Source of the DNA: Odobenus rosmarus divergens
Lineage: Eukaryota > Chordata > Mammalia > Carnivora > Odobenidae
Reading direction: 5' to 3'
DNA: 64,000 bases
NCBI RefSeq assembly: GCF_000321225.1
Contig: NW_004451010.1
Span: forward strand, 569,211 to 633,210
How positions within the stretch are numbered: the stretch's first letter is position 1; each line of letters starts with the position of its first letter. The translations under genes and the position numbers were made by a program. The notes beneath the pieces are model-generated. The model worked only from the letters and a program-made list of their open reading frames with translations, was not told the origin of the DNA and ran no database searches. This document shows positions 12,466-25,380 of this stretch, piece after piece.

Positions 12466-12943
12466 CTAAACTAAGACAGTTGCTGTGAAGACGGAGAAGT
12501 AGTATTTTGGAGAGATTTGGAGGTCAATTCAATAGTAGTAGGTAGCCAAATTATAGGTGGATGTTGATGGAAAAGGAGGTGTCTAAGAACACTAAAGTTT
12601 CCATCTTTGCTGATAAGGTGGATGGTAGATAGAAATAACAGGAAAAACATACTTAAGCAGTATTAACTTTTTTAAATGTTACATTTATAATTGTTTATTA
12701 AAATGAATAAATTCAGTTTCTAGTAATATTAATAAAACATGAAAGTAAATATCCAGCTTGTTCATGAATGAGTGTGAAAGTTGAGTAAAAAGAGCATATA
12801 ACTTCAATATAGTTAAACAACTTTGAATCTTATGACCTGCCTCACAGGAAAGGCAGTGGTAGAGGTTGAATCTTAGTTGTCTTGTTTATACCAAACTGAA
12901 AGCATAAGATATACATATTGTGCTTTGTCTCCATTTTTTCTAG

Positions 12944-12979
12944 GGTCCCCAAGGGCCAAGAGGTCAACCAGGGCCTCCA
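12944..12979 (+). CDS. COL24A1: COL24A1 triple-helix exon, 36 bp
   Basis: This exon encodes GPQGPRGQPGPP, four Gly-X-Y triplets rich in proline, as expected near the end of a fibrillar helix, where proline-rich triplets help nucleate folding from the C terminus. The acceptor is ccattttttctag and the donor is CCA|GTGAGT. It is phase 0 at both ends. Only a 96-bp intron (12980-13075) separates it from the next exon, the shortest intron in the window. Confidence 0.93.
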
Positions 12980-13075
12980 GTGAGTTTATTTACATTTATA
13001 TCTGTTTACATTGATGCTTATATGCTTGCCTGGTTTGAGATCTCTACTGAAATTTTAAAATTTGTTATGTTATAG

Positions 13076-13102
13076 GGTCCACCTGGAGCACCGGGCCCAA
13101 GG
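13076..13102 (+). CDS. COL24A1: COL24A1 last triple-helix exon, 27 bp
   Basis: This 27-bp exon encodes GPPGAPGPR, the final three Gly-X-Y triplets. The next coding exon starts KQMDINAA with no glycine periodicity, so the collagenous domain ends here. The acceptor is tgttatgttatag and the donor is AGG|GTAAGT. It is phase 0. In COL24A1 the helix-to-propeptide boundary therefore falls on an exon border, whereas the classic fibrillar genes have a junction exon spanning it. That comparison is from memory. Confidence 0.92.
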
Positions 13103-13330
13103 GTAAGTTTTCTTGGTTTTGTTTACTTTATCTTAGCATATTACATTAAAGCTTTTTAAAGCTTCTTCTAATTCCCTGTTAAAAGGTGTTTCTTCTCCCT
13201 ACCTCTGTTCTTTTTGCTAATCTGATATAGTGTCTTCCCAACTACAATAACAAAATCTAAACCCCAGACTTTTTGTCTATAAAATGGGAATGGTCTCTTA
13301 CTTTCTTGGGTGGATTTGAGTTTTATTTTA

Positions 13331-13524
13331 CTTTTTTAAGATTTGTTTATTTGTTTGAGAGAAAGAGAGTGGTGGGGGGCAGAAGGAGACAGAGAAGTCT
13401 GCTTAAGCAGACTCCCCACTGAGGTGGGGACCCCAACCCGGGGCTCAATCCCATGACCCTGGGATCATGACCTGAGCTAAAATCAAGAGTTGGACGCCAG
13501 CCAACTGAAGCACGCAGGTGTCCC
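13331..13524 (-). mobile_element. Carnivore tRNA-Lys SINE, diverged
   Basis: Antisense copy just downstream of the last helix exon. It ends 'cacgcaggtgtccc' and is flanked by an imperfect duplication around 'tgagttttat' (about 13316 and 13526). Confidence 0.85.
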
Positions 13525-14929
13525 ATGAGTTTTAAATAAGAAGTAAAGCACACAGCACAATGCCTGACGTAATAGGTGCTCAAAAAAATACTAACTCCTT
13601 CCATTTCTCCCTACTTCTGAGTTCTGGCTCTCCTTTTTTAAATGTTCTTTTTCTGCCAAATAGTAACCCACTTCTTAGGCTTTACATGAATCCTTCTCAG
13701 TTGCTGGTGGCTGTAGAAGGCCTCCGACTTATGTATTTGCTTGTTATCTATGACAACCCAGAGCTCTCTACCCTTATCTTTTTTCTTTTTTTTCTACCCT
13801 TATCCTTGAAGCAATGCTTCTGTTGCCTTGTTCTCAGCTGTTATCTCCTGGACTCTAAAGTTCCAAGTTTGGTTCCCCACATGCTTTGCATTCACTCTCA
13901 TACTCAATAATCTATTTGTCTTCCTTCTTCCTGCAAGAGGTCTCCTTCCATCCCCAGCCTTCACCCCTGCCCCACTCTTACAGCAGCCTGGTCAAATACA
14001 ATGGTCCTTGTTCAGATTTCCTGCCTAAAAAAGATCCACCATTGGCTATATTATCCTAAACAAGGCCTAGTCCTCTGCTTTCTGGCCTTACTTATTTCTA
14101 CATGCTGCTCTAGTATCGTTTGGATCTCTGACAGTTCTAGCTGGTGGATCACTGTGGTCTATTCTCAGCAGGCGAGAAATGCTTCATTCCTTTCAGCTTT
14201 TCATCAGCGCAAAGAAGAACTTTCAAGCAGGATGCTACAGGAAGATTCTATCCTTGGAAACAGGAGGTTCATTCTCCATGACTTTTAAAAAATTACTCCC
14301 CGTTTCTGGCCATCTGACTGGGAGATTGAAACCTTCCCTGGCATGAGCATCAGTACGAATGCCTGTCTTTAATCTTAAAGTATTCTCTACTTCTGGTCCT
14401 CTTCCCCCCTAGCTCTCTACAAAGCATGGGTTACAAATACCTTCATCAGTTTTCTTCGCATTTTATAATGACTTTGATATAAGTCCTAAAAGATCACTGG
14501 CAAATTAGAGGTGTTTAGTGAAAGTTTTCACATTGAAATACCAAACTTTATAGCACCATAGCCCTGTCTCAGTTGAAAAATGTTTGTATGTGTTCCTATA
14601 CAGCCAAAATGAAGTAGTATGAGAGATTATTGCTCTGAACAAAATGTGGATAAGAATATATACTTTGAGGAATTATTAGGAGAATTAAATAAGAAGATAT
14701 GTGTGCTTGTCCCATTGTAGATACTTGATAAATTTTAGTTTCTTTATTTCCTTCTTTTCTTCCTCTCTTTCCTTTTTGTCTTCCTTCCTCTTGGTCAGTA
14801 TGAAAGCTAGTTTCCTTATATTATCTTTCTGGGATTTGCACAGGCCATGGTAGGAAAGCGGCAGTGTAACCCTGAGAAGGAGTCTAAATGTCAATGAGAA
14901 AATACCTATATATTTTATCTAAGGTCAAC
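13525..14929. other. Intronic sequence, partly old L2-like, otherwise unassigned
   Basis: This stretch includes open frames of 116 and 95 residues (13560-13910, 14001-14288) that begin at non-ATG codons or lack splice context and have no recognisable similarity. 'cacaatgcctgacgtaatag' suggests an L2 or MIR tail. Confidence 0.4.
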
Positions 14930-15135
14930 TTATGATCATATCTTCTTTGAAATTCTTCCTAATTCCTTCTCATCACACTGCTAGGTAGAACTTCTCCTTC
15001 GTACTGATACTCAATCATTTTCATGCTAGTGTCTTTCTATTATGAGATTGTGAACTCTCTAAAGGTGGAAACTATTTTTTTAATTTCTTTTCCATCCAAG
15101 CTTTTAATAAGTGTTGAATGAATGAATAAATGAGT
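14930..15135 (+). mobile_element. LINE-2 3' end
   Basis: 'tatgagattgtgaactctct' followed by 'aagtgttgaatgaatgaata' is the usual L2 3' ending. Confidence 0.5.
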
Positions 15136-15309
15136 CCAAAAAGCAAGTTGCATCTCTTGGAAAATTTCAGTGGGAATCCTCCAAGATAGAATATTTCACT
15201 TGGAGGGAAATAATGTCTAGAATGGAATAGGATCATAGAATTAGAGATAGACGTTCTCTTAGTAATTTATTTAGCAATTATTTGAGACTGACTTGTGACT
15301 CATTAGTGA

Positions 15310-15945
15310 CTCTTTTTTCTTAAAAAAGCATTTGACAAAATAATACAACATCCTTTCCTCATTAAAACTCTTCGAAGTACAGGGATAGAGGGAACATACC
15401 TCGACATCATAAAAGCCATCTATGAAAAGCCCACACGAATATCATTCTCAATGGGGGAGAACTGAGAGCTTTTCTCTTAAAGTCGGGAACACAACAAGGA
15501 TGCCCACTCTAACCATCATTGTTCAACATAGTACTAGAAGTCCTAGCCTCAGCAACAAAAAGAAATAAAAGGCGTCCACATTGGCAAAGAAGAAGTCAAA
15601 CTCTCTCTTCACAGATGACATGATACTTTATGTGGAAAACCCAAAAGACTCCACCCCCAAGTTATTAGAACTCATACAGCAATTCAGCAACGTGGCAGGA
15701 TACAAAATCAATGCACAGAAATCAGTTGCATTTCTATACACTAACAGTGTAACTGTAGAAAGAGAAATTAAGGTATCAATTCCATTTACAACAGCTCCAG
15801 AAACCGTAAGATACATAGGAATAAACCTAACCAAAGAGGTAAAGGATCTATGCTCTAGAAACTACAGAACACTTATGAAAGAAATTGAGGAAGACACAAA
15901 GAGATGGAAAAACATTCCATGCTCATGGATTGGAACAGTTTAGTG
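15310..15945 (+). mobile_element. LINE-1 ORF2 fragment (reverse transcriptase core)
   Basis: Sense-strand L1 ORF2 relic. The frame from 15581 reads LFTDDMILYVENPKDSTPK, the RT active-site box with Thr in place of the usual Ala of F-A-D-D; both aspartates are kept. Upstream parts are in other frames, so it is frameshifted. It is truncated on both sides and inactive. Confidence 0.85.
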
Positions 15946-15984
15946 AGTCTTATTCAGAATTCTTTCAAAATGAAATTAAATGAA

Positions 15985-16195
15985 AGAGAAAAAAATACAG
16001 GGAGTGACTGCTTGATGGGTACAAGGTTTCTTTTAGAGGTGATGGAAATATTCCAAAATTAAGTAGTGGTAATGGCTACACAACATAGTGAATTACTAAA
16101 AGCAACTGAATTGTACACTTTAAAAAATGGTTAAAATGGTGGATTTTATGTTATGTGAGTTTTATTTCAATAAAAAAAGCAAAAAAAAAAAATCA
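15985..16195 (+). mobile_element. Old LINE-1 3' end with A-rich tail
   Basis: 'cagggagtgactgcttgatg', 'gcaactgaattgtacacttt' and 'tttatttcaataaaaaaagc' match the 3' ends of old mammalian L1. It follows the ORF2 fragment and may be a deleted part of the same element. Confidence 0.65.
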
Positions 16196-17685
16196 GTATA
16201 TCAGCCCTAGTAAGAAAAATATGGTTTTGTAAAACTTTTCAGTTAAATGTATGTATTTTTGGGTGAACCTTATCATGAAGTAAAAATATATTTCTTGCTA
16301 TGGGTCAAGATAAGTTTGAAAACCTCGAATCCAGTTTAACTCCCTTTTCTTAATACCTATGGAAGTAAAGTATTGTGCCCAAGTTCCTAAAGAAGAATAG
16401 CTAAAAAGTGTTTCAGGAAAAGGAATATATATTGATGGTGCTTTTGGGTTTGAGGATATTATCACAGTGATGGCCAGACCTCAGTGCACATGGTAAAATA
16501 TTTAGAAACTAACAAATCTACAACAGGCTGTCAAAGTTAACCAAAAATGATTGGTGGGGAGCAGGGAAGAACAAGATGAGTATGTGTGTTAAAGAGTAGG
16601 GGGTGGAAACAGTAATCATTAAAAATAATTAAATGAGATAAGGAGTATTCAGCTGATTTACTAACTGTGAAACCTGGATTGGTGAATATAGAGGTTGCAG
16701 CTGCTGGTATAGTCCTGGTTCCTTGGGACAAGCGGTTACTTCCACTGTGGAGAAGGGTATGACCTGAAATCAGTTCTTATCCCATCAATGTTTACCCTAT
16801 CCAGTGATCTTAAGACTTCAGAAACCTTAAAAATAACACTGTTCCTCAAAATACTAGAGTGCTCAGACTAGATCTACATTTTATTCAAATAAGTTGGGGA
16901 AGAATTATGAAGATTTCATTCCCCCGAGGTATAATGAATCCTAATTTCCCTCATCAGTGCCAACAATCTGATTACTTCTTATTCCCTCTATTCTATTTTA
17001 TGTTCATGTTTATAAACGTTAAGTGATTTTCATGTGAGAACGTGTTCTCTCTAACAAGAGCACATGGAGGGAGCTTCTGCTTTCGGATTCCTTCACTGCA
17101 CCTAATGAGAGTTTTACACTCAGATGGGCACTTAGATTTACTGAATGTCTTCCCCCCGCAAATCCTCTTAATAGTTTCTCTGAGCCTGCCCTCACTAAAG
17201 ACTACCCTTGGGAAAACATTAATAATTTCAACAAATTGAATGCCTACTATGTGCCAGGCATGAGCTAGGCTTTGGGACTACATTGGGAATTATACAAATA
17301 TGTGTACTGCCAAGAAAATTTATGAGTGACTAAGTGTTATGACATTTCTTTTCTTTCTAATGCCTATTGGGAGGGGGGAATAAAAGCCTTTTTCATTGAG
17401 TTAACATTTAAAATTGCTGGTACCTTACTATGCATTAAGAAACATACTCTACACTATTAATCTACTAAAAGCCATTGTGTTCTTCACTGCCCCCCATTCA
17501 CAGAAAATAAAAAAATAGTCATTTTACTTAAGAATAGTGATGTAAGTCCTCTGTTGGTGGATGTTTAAGTTGTTTCTAATCTTTTACTAATACAAACAGT
17601 ACAAATGTCCAGTCCCTATGCTTATCATTTTGCAGAATATCCATAGGACTAATTCCCAGCAGTGCGATGGTTAAGTGTAAGGGAT
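16196..17685. other. Intronic sequence, mostly unassigned
   Basis: The only recognised piece is 'gcctactatgtgccaggcat' near 17240, an L2/MIR tail phrase. Confidence 0.5.
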
Positions 17686-19242
17686 AATGAGCATATTTAT
17701 TTATTTATTTATTATTGTTGTTAATTTTGGTAAAATATACATAACATAAATTTATCATTTTAACCCTTTTAAGTGTACAGTTCAGTAGCATTAAGTACCT
17801 TCACGTGTTGTGCAACCATCTCCACTATCCATCGCCAGAACTTTTTTGCTCTTTCAAAACTGAAGCTCTGTACCCATTAAATAATAATTCCCCCATTCCT
17901 CCTTCCTCAGCATCTGGCAACTACCATTCTACTTTCTGTCTCTATTAATTTGACTACTCCAGGAACATCATGTAAGTGACAGTCATACAGTATTTTACCT
18001 TTTATGACTGGCTTATTTCACTTAGCATAATATCTTCAAGATTCATCTGCATTGCAGCGTGTGTCGGAATTTCCTTTTACAGGCTGAATAATATTCCATT
18101 GTCTGTATATATACATCTGGTTTATCCAGGTGGACATTTGAGTTGCTTCCATCTTTTAAAAAATTACTGTGAATAATGCTACTATGAACATAGGTGTACA
18201 GGTATCTGTTTGAGTCTTTCCTTTTAATTCATTTTGGTACATACCCAGAAGTGGCATTGCTGGATCATATAGTAATTCTGTGTTTAATTTTTTGAGGTAC
18301 TGCTTTACTGTTTTTTTATAGCAGCTGCACCCTAACACATTCCCACCAGCACTGCACAGGGTTCCAATATCTCCACATCCTTGTCAACACTTTATATATT
18401 CTAGTTTGTTTGTTTGTTTTTTATAACACCCATCCTAATGGGTGTGAAGTGGTATCTACTTGTGGTTTTGATTTGCATTTCCCTAATGATTAGTGAGGTT
18501 GAACATCTTTTCATGTGCTCATTGAGTTATATATATTCTTTGGAAAATGTCTATTCAAGTCCTTTGCCCATTTTTGACTTGGGTTGCTTGTTTGTTGTTG
18601 TTAGGTTGTAGGAGTTCTTTATATATTGTGGATATTAATCCCTTATCCAGTATATGACACAAATATTTCCTTCCATTCCATGGGTTGCCTTTTCACTCTG
18701 TTGATAGTGTCCTTTGCGGTTTTTAATTCTGATGTAGTCCAATTTGTCTGTATTTTCTTGCCTTGCTTTTACTGTCATATCCAAGAAACCACTGCCAAAT
18801 CCAATGTAATGAAGTTTTTCCCCTATTTTTTCTAAGAGGTTTATAGGTTTAGTCCTTTATTTAAGTCTTTGATTTATTTTGAGTTTATTTTTATATATGA
18901 TGTGAGGTAAGGGTCTAACTTCATTCTTTTGTATGTGAATATCAAATTTTTCCAGCACTATTTGTTGAAGACTGTTCTTTCCCAATTGAAGGGTATTGAC
19001 ACCTTGGTCAAAAATCATTTGACTGTATGTGTGAAGGTCTACTCCTGGATTCTATTCTAGTCAATTGGTCTATGTCTATCTTTATGATAGTACCACTGTT
19101 TTGATTACTGTAGCTTTGTAGTAAATTTTGAAATTGAAGTGTGAGGACTTCAACTCTTTTATTCTTTTTCAGGATTATTTTGACTATTTAGAATCTATAT
19201 TCTCTTTTATATTTACCTGTATAGCTATGTTTAGCAGTACTC
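17686..19242 (-). mobile_element. Old LINE-1, 3' UTR and ORF2 relic
   Basis: Antisense L1 of an older subfamily: 'tggtaaaatatacataacat' at the 3' end, then ORF2 sequence in which fragments such as LNTELLYDPAMPLLGMYQNE are readable on the minus strand. Many stops and frameshifts. Confidence 0.75.
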
Positions 19243-19281
19243 TTTTTTTTTTTTTTTTTTTTTTTGGACTTCAACTATACT

Positions 19282-20556
19282 TTATTTTTTTTTTTATTTT
19301 TTTATTATGTTCAGTTAACCATTGTATAGTACATAATTAATTTTTGATGTAGTGTTCAGTGATTCATTAGTTAAGTATAACATGCAGTGTTCATCACAGC
19401 AAGTGCCCTCCTCAATACCCATTACCCTGTTACCCCCCCAATTCCCTCCCCTCTGAAACCCCCAGATTGTTTCTCAGGGGCCATAGTCTCTCATGGTTCA
19501 TCTCCCTCTCTGATTTCCCCCCCTTTGGATTACCTCCTTTCCCCTATGGTCCTCGTGTTATTGCTTATGTTCCACATATGAATGAAACCATATGATAATT
19601 GTCTTTCTCTGCTTGACTTACTTCACTTAACATAATCCCCTCCAGTTCCATCCATGTCGATGCAAATGGTGGGTATGCATCGTTTCTGATGGCTGAATAA
19701 TATTCCATTGTGTATATGTACCACATCTTTATCCATTCATCTGTTGGAGGGCATCTCGGCTCCTTCCACAGTTTGGTTATTGCGGACATTGCTGCTATGA
19801 ACATTGGGGTGCACCTGCCCCTTCTTTTCACTACATCTGTATCTTTGGGGAAAATTCCCAGTAGTGCAATTGCTGGATTGTAGGGTAGCTCTATTCTTAA
19901 CATCTTGAGGAATCTCCATACTGTTTTCCAGAGCGGCTGTACCAGCTTGCATTCCACCAACAGTGTAAGAGGGTTCCCCTTTCTCCACATCCTCGCCAAC
20001 ATTTGTTGTTTCCTGTTTTGTTAATTTTTACCATTCTAACTGGTGTAAGGTGGTATCTCATTGTGGTTTTGATTTGTATTTCCCTGATGGCTAGTGATGT
20101 TGAGCATTTTCTCATGTGTCTGTTAGCCATTTGTATGTCTTCTTTTGAAAAGTGTCTGTTCATGTCATCTGCCCATTTTTTGACTGGCTTATTAGCTTTT
20201 TGAGTGTTGAGTTTGAGAAGTTCTTTATAGATCTTGGATATCAGCCTTTTATCTGGTAATGTCATTTGCAAATATCTTCTCCCATTCTTTGGGCTGCCTC
20301 TTAGTTTTGTTGACTGTTTCCTTTGCTGTGCAGAAGCTTTTTATCTTGATGAAGTCAAAAGTTCATTTTTGCTTTTGTTTCCCTTGCCTTTGGAGATATG
20401 TCTTGAAAGAAATTACTGTGGCTGTTGTCGAAGAGGTAACTACCTATGTTCTCCTCTAGGATTTTGATGGATTCCTGTCTCACTTTGAGGTCTTTCATCC
20501 ATTTTGAGTTTATCTTTGTGTATGGTATAAGGGAATGGTCCAGTTTCATTCGTTGT
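19282..20556 (-). mobile_element. Younger LINE-1, 5'-truncated, inserted in older L1
   Basis: Antisense carnivore L1 with T-rich tail, 3' UTR and the C-terminal end of ORF2. The 145-residue frame at 19565-20002 ends in SEVSQAEKDNYHMVSFICGT, and the upstream part is frameshifted (19897-20271, 20355-20549). It is an inactive fragment. Confidence 0.85.
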
Positions 20557-21740
20557 CAAATCCAAAAAAAAATTATCACCAAAACTGATATCGAGGAGCT
20601 TACCACCTGTGTTTTTTTCAAGTCTTTATCCATTTTGAGTTAATGTTTGTGTATGGGTAAGGTAGTGGTCCAGTTTCATCCTATCGCATGTGGCTGTCCT
20701 GTTTTCCCAATACCATTTATTGAAGAGACTGCCCCTTCCCCATTGTATATTTTTGGCTCCCTTCTTGTAAATTAATTGGCCACATAAGCATGGATTTATT
20801 TCTGGGTTCTCTATTCTGTTCCATTGGTCTATGTGTCAGCTTTAATGCCAATACCATACTGTTTTGATTACTATAGATTTTAATCTAGTTTGAAATTAGG
20901 GAGCATGATACCTCCAGCTTTGTTCTTCTTTCTCAAGATTGCTTTGGCTATTCAAGGTCTTTTGTGATTCCATAAAAATTTTAGAATTGTTTGTTCTATT
21001 TCTGTGAAAAGTGCCATTGGAATTTTGATAAGGGATTGCATGACTCTGTAGATTGCTTTGGGTAGTATGGACATTTTAACAATATTAATTCTTTTAATCC
21101 AAGCATGGGATATCTTTCCTTTTGTTTGTGTCTTCTTGTTTAATTTCTTTCATCACTGTCTTACAGCCATTATTGAAATATTCTTTCTGCCCCTTTTTCT
21201 CTCTTCTCCCTTTCTGAGACTCCCATTATGCATATGTTACTATTCCTGTTGCTGTTCCATAAGTTTCAGAGCCTCTGCTCATTTTTTTCACTCTTTTATC
21301 TGTATACTCTTCTGACTGGAAAATCTCAATAAACCTGTCTTCAGGTTCACTGATTCTTCTGTTACTGAAATCTACTGTTGAGCCTGTCTAGTAAATTTTC
21401 ATTTCATTTTTTTGTACCTTCCAACTGCAGAATTTCTCTTTGGTTCTTTTCCATAATTTCTATTTTTTTGCAATTGTTATTCTTTACTTATAAGCTATCT
21501 TTTTCATATTTTCCTTTAGTTCTATATACATGGTTTCCTTTAGTTTTCTGAACATATCTAAAATAGCTAATAACTATCTTTGTCTACAAAATACAACATC
21601 TGGGCTCCCTCAGGAGCAGTTTCTATCGATTGACTACATTTTTGTTTGCTTATGGGCCATACTTTAATGTTTATTTGCATGTCTTTTGTTGTTGTTTTGT
21701 TGAAAACTGTACATTGTAAATAATGTAATGTGGCATTTCT
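20557..21740 (-). mobile_element. Old LINE-1 relic(s)
   Basis: Antisense ORF2 text resumes ('ccaataccatttattgaaga', 'ttttgattactatagatttt', 'aatattaattcttttaatcc') and passes into decayed sequence up to about 21740. It partly overlaps in content with 18900-19200, so more than one old element is present. Confidence 0.65.
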
Positions 21741-23353
21741 AGAAATAAAATTGCTCCCCCCGGCCCCTGGGTTTATTTTTGTTGCTATTTGTTGTTGTTT
21801 GTTTAGTGACTTTTCTGAATATTATAAAGTCTGTGTTCTTTGACATGTGTGACCACTAAAGTGTACTCAATTAGCTTAATGGCCGCTAACAATTGGAAAG
21901 AGATTTCCTTAAATGGAAGAACCAGTAAATCTCCCAGTTTTTACCAAATGTCTCTGTGTATGTTGGGGCACCCCTTCATTGCTCAGCCAGCCAACTGAAA
22001 ACTATACCTTAGCTTTAACTTCCTGATTTCACAGAGACTGGAAGGCAGAGGAGAGAACTTAGGGTCGTCTCAGATATTTTCTAAGAATGTGCACAACCTT
22101 ACATATGCACATGGACTTCTAGATTTCCAGAAATATGTCAAAGCTTTTCAGAGTCTTTGTGGACACAGAGTTAAACAATTCCCTGTAAATGTTTTTGAAA
22201 AATGCTCCCAGAGAAAAGGTGTTTTGCATTGGGTGAGCTATGAACTATGAGTCAGGTAAAATAAAGACAGCTTTGCTAGTAGTGTCTTCCAGGGGACCAC
22301 CAAACAGGTCAGATAATGATAATTCACTGGAAATGACTCTTGGAAGCAACTCCAACACCATTCTGCACGCCCCCCTCCCCCGTGGCTTTTAGGCTTCTTG
22401 TTTTTACTGTAATTATGTGGTGTTATTTTTTAGCTACTACAGAACTGAAAAGGAGGACATGGGGGGAAAAAAGAAAGAAAGGAAGGAAGACATGGGAACT
22501 GGGCAAATTAAAGTTACATGAAGCTCACTGCCCTTAATGAGATTATTTTTCTTAAATAAATCCTCCCCACATTGCTGCAAGCATTTTGTTAATTTCCATA
22601 ATCCTGGAAAATCTTCATTCTGACATTTTTTCCAGTTTTCTCATTGCTTTTATAGGAGAGACAGTTCTGGGAGGTCATTACTCTAGTTTTTTCTGTCTCC
22701 TAAATACTCCAGTCTTGAGTATATAGCTTTTTAATAATCTGTGTGATGAAATAGAATAACATATAGAAGAACGCTCCTGCTGCATACTGAAGTATAATGT
22801 TTGCCTCAAACTGAACTAGCTGCTCTTTTCATAGAACACCATATTTACTTGACAGTGTTATATAGACATGAGTATTTGGCAGATATTTCCTTAAACATGA
22901 ATCAGTGAGCCTGTCATTTCAAGAAAACTGACAGAAGTTGATGCCAAGCAAAAATAAAAATTCGGGAAAACTTGTATTTACCACTGTGCTTGATAGCTTC
23001 CCTGTACTTATATTTTTCTGGTGAGATTGGTGATGATGTTAACAAATGTAATTGTGTGATATTAATAATGAAATGTGTCAATATTTGGAAGATCTGCCTA
23101 ATTCCATAAATCAGTATTTTCTAAATAAGCAATGCACGATGTTAACAAAATCGTGGATACATGAAAGAGTCTTTCACAGTTTAAGATAGAGCAATAGTTT
23201 TTAATACAAAAAGCATAAAAAGTTCATAGACTTGATTTCAGATTTCACATTTCAACTAACCCTTAAACTATCATTTGTCAAGTTTTGCTGTTGTATCAAA
23301 GAAGAATATCCACAATTATCTGAAAAGGCTACTAAAATAATCCTATTTCCTCT
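21741..23353. other. Intronic sequence, nothing recognised
   Basis: No exon, RNA gene or confident repeat seen in this 1.6 kb of COL24A1 intron. Confidence 0.5.
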
Positions 23354-23500
23354 CAGGGTGGTGGGATGTGCCCATCTTGGGCTCCATGCTCAGGGTCGTA
23401 TCTGCTAGTCCCTCTCCCTCCTCCTCTGCCCCTCCCTCTATTCGCCAGGGCATGCTCTCTCTCTCAAATAAAAAAATAAAATCTTTTCAAAAAATAAAAG
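23354..23500 (+). mobile_element. Carnivore SINE, 5'-truncated or rearranged
   Basis: The tRNA-like head is incomplete; the CT-rich body ('ccctctccctcctcctctgc') and tail ('caaataaaaaaataaaatct') are clear. Confidence 0.75.
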
Positions 23501-24109
23501 AATCCTATTTCCAACTGTATATCTCTGTAAGGCCAGATTTTCTTCATATATTTCAACTAAAATAACATATCATAACAGATTGAATATTGAAATAAATATG
23601 ACAATCTAACTATCTTCTATCAATCCAGACATTAAAGATATGTACAAACGTGTAAAACACTGCCATTCTTACCACACTTTTCTGTTTTGGAAAATACAGT
23701 TATTTTTCATTAAAATATTTGTATTAACATATGGGTTATTTTAAAGCAGTTAGCACAAATAGTCTTAAAATTTGTGTTTTAATTTCCACTGTGGTAAATA
23801 TCAAAAGCTGTAACTCACGTGAATAAAAGTTCTTTAAGGCCCTTAATAATATCTAAAAGTGCAAAAAGTCTTGAACTGAAGAGTCTGGGAACTGCTTATG
23901 CTAGGTTTTCTAAGATCAAAGCTCTACTCACAAACCAACTGGAAAATATAAAGGTGACTGACTACTATTTAGGACTTAATTCAGTTGCCCATGTTTAGTG
24001 TCAATATTTTTATGGGACCCATGCACAAAATCTGCTCATCCACACAGGAATGATGGTCAGAATTATTCTTCATAGAACCAGAAAGGCTGATCCCTTCCTG
24101 CTTTGTGAA

Positions 24110-24480
24110 TAGACCACGCTTCTCTATCTGATAGCTTTTGTGCAAGGCTATTACTCTGTCTGGAAAGCTCCCCCCCCACCCCAGTTCTTATTTAGTCTTC
24201 AGATCTCAAATCAAATGTCATTGTTTCAAAGAAACCTTCCCTGACCTACTCCTTCCAAAGCTCTTCTCCTCCAGATTTCACTGAAACCCCCTAATCTCTT
24301 TATGGGTCCAAGCACATTTTTTTCTTTCATTAACACATACCACAATTTGTAAGTACGTAGTTTTAATATTTGGTTCGTGCCTTTCTCTCCCTTAAACTTC
24401 AGCTTCACAAGGGAAGTTTTCTTTTTAGCGTACTGTTTTGTCCTCAATATGTATCACAGTATTTGGCAGTATATATATAT
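24110..24480 (+). mobile_element. LINE-2 3' region
   Basis: 'ctctgtctggaaagctcccc', 'caaatcaaatgtcattgttt' and 'aaaccttccctgacctactc' follow the L2 3' end. A short (TA)n tract at 24469-24485 follows. Confidence 0.55.
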
Positions 24481-24485
24481 ATATA

Positions 24486-25380
24486 CAGAATGATTCAATT
24501 ATTTTCCAATATGAAAACCACATGTTTAGGCAAGGAAGAGTGCATTTTATTGATTGTCCCATCATTTTAAATAGTTTTTCAAATTACTAGCCATGAGTTA
24601 TGAGAGATCTGTTGAAAACAGTTTTTATTGTATGGCCCTCCAAGTAAAAGATATCTTAGCAGCACAGTCATTCTGAAAGAAATTAGATTGCTTGATTTGT
24701 TGACACAGATGCCATTTCACAGAACTTTCTCCCCACTCATACTTCTTAGTTTCCAAGCTTTTTAAAAAATAAAATACAAAAAGACTTTTACTAATGGTTA
24801 TGCTGAGCCTTTCTCTAAAAATATCTTTTATTAAATACAGGAGGAGATTGGATTCATGCTGTATTATTTCTTTTGGTACTAATGGTGCATTTTCCAACTT
24901 CAGAAATTGTTTTTAAGACCGCAAAAGTATCAGATTAAACGAATGTGGTGACTACCTCAGGACAGTAGTATTTTATTATATTTTCCTTCCAAGAATGTAA
25001 CTGTTATAAATTACTACAGTTATTTATTCTTCACTTTACAATTTATTAACTGAGGGGGTCATATTTCATTCTTCTTCCATTTGAGTAACTTTTGCATGCG
25101 TTTTTATGTAGCAGTGACAAATAGTTTTTCATTTGAGGGCTCTAGACTTTGGTCCTGTTTTAATTAGAAGACTTTCGAGATTTGGATGAAGGCAGCATAT
25201 TGTCCTTTCAGATATCCAGGCAAAATTTGCAAGATCTGTCTAACCGTAAGAGTTACAAACCCCCTTCAGGTAATAAGTCTAGTATACTTTAATAGCACTG
25301 CTTTCAGAATTTACAGCCTTTACTTTAGAGTCCTCAGTGTTGATGTTACTGCTAATCTCAAATGGTTTTGTTTTACCCAG
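24486..25380. other. Intronic sequence, nothing recognised
   Basis: AT-rich, directly upstream of the first C-propeptide exon. Ends in that exon's strong polypyrimidine tract. Confidence 0.5.

Noticed and set aside
15581..15943. 120-residue open frame with a reverse transcriptase motif, as a possible domesticated RT
   Set aside because: Truncated L1 ORF2 relic, with the upstream part out of frame and no conserved full domain.
19565..20271. Minus-strand proteins of 145 and 124 residues
   Set aside because: They are frameshifted pieces of L1 ORF2, not host genes.
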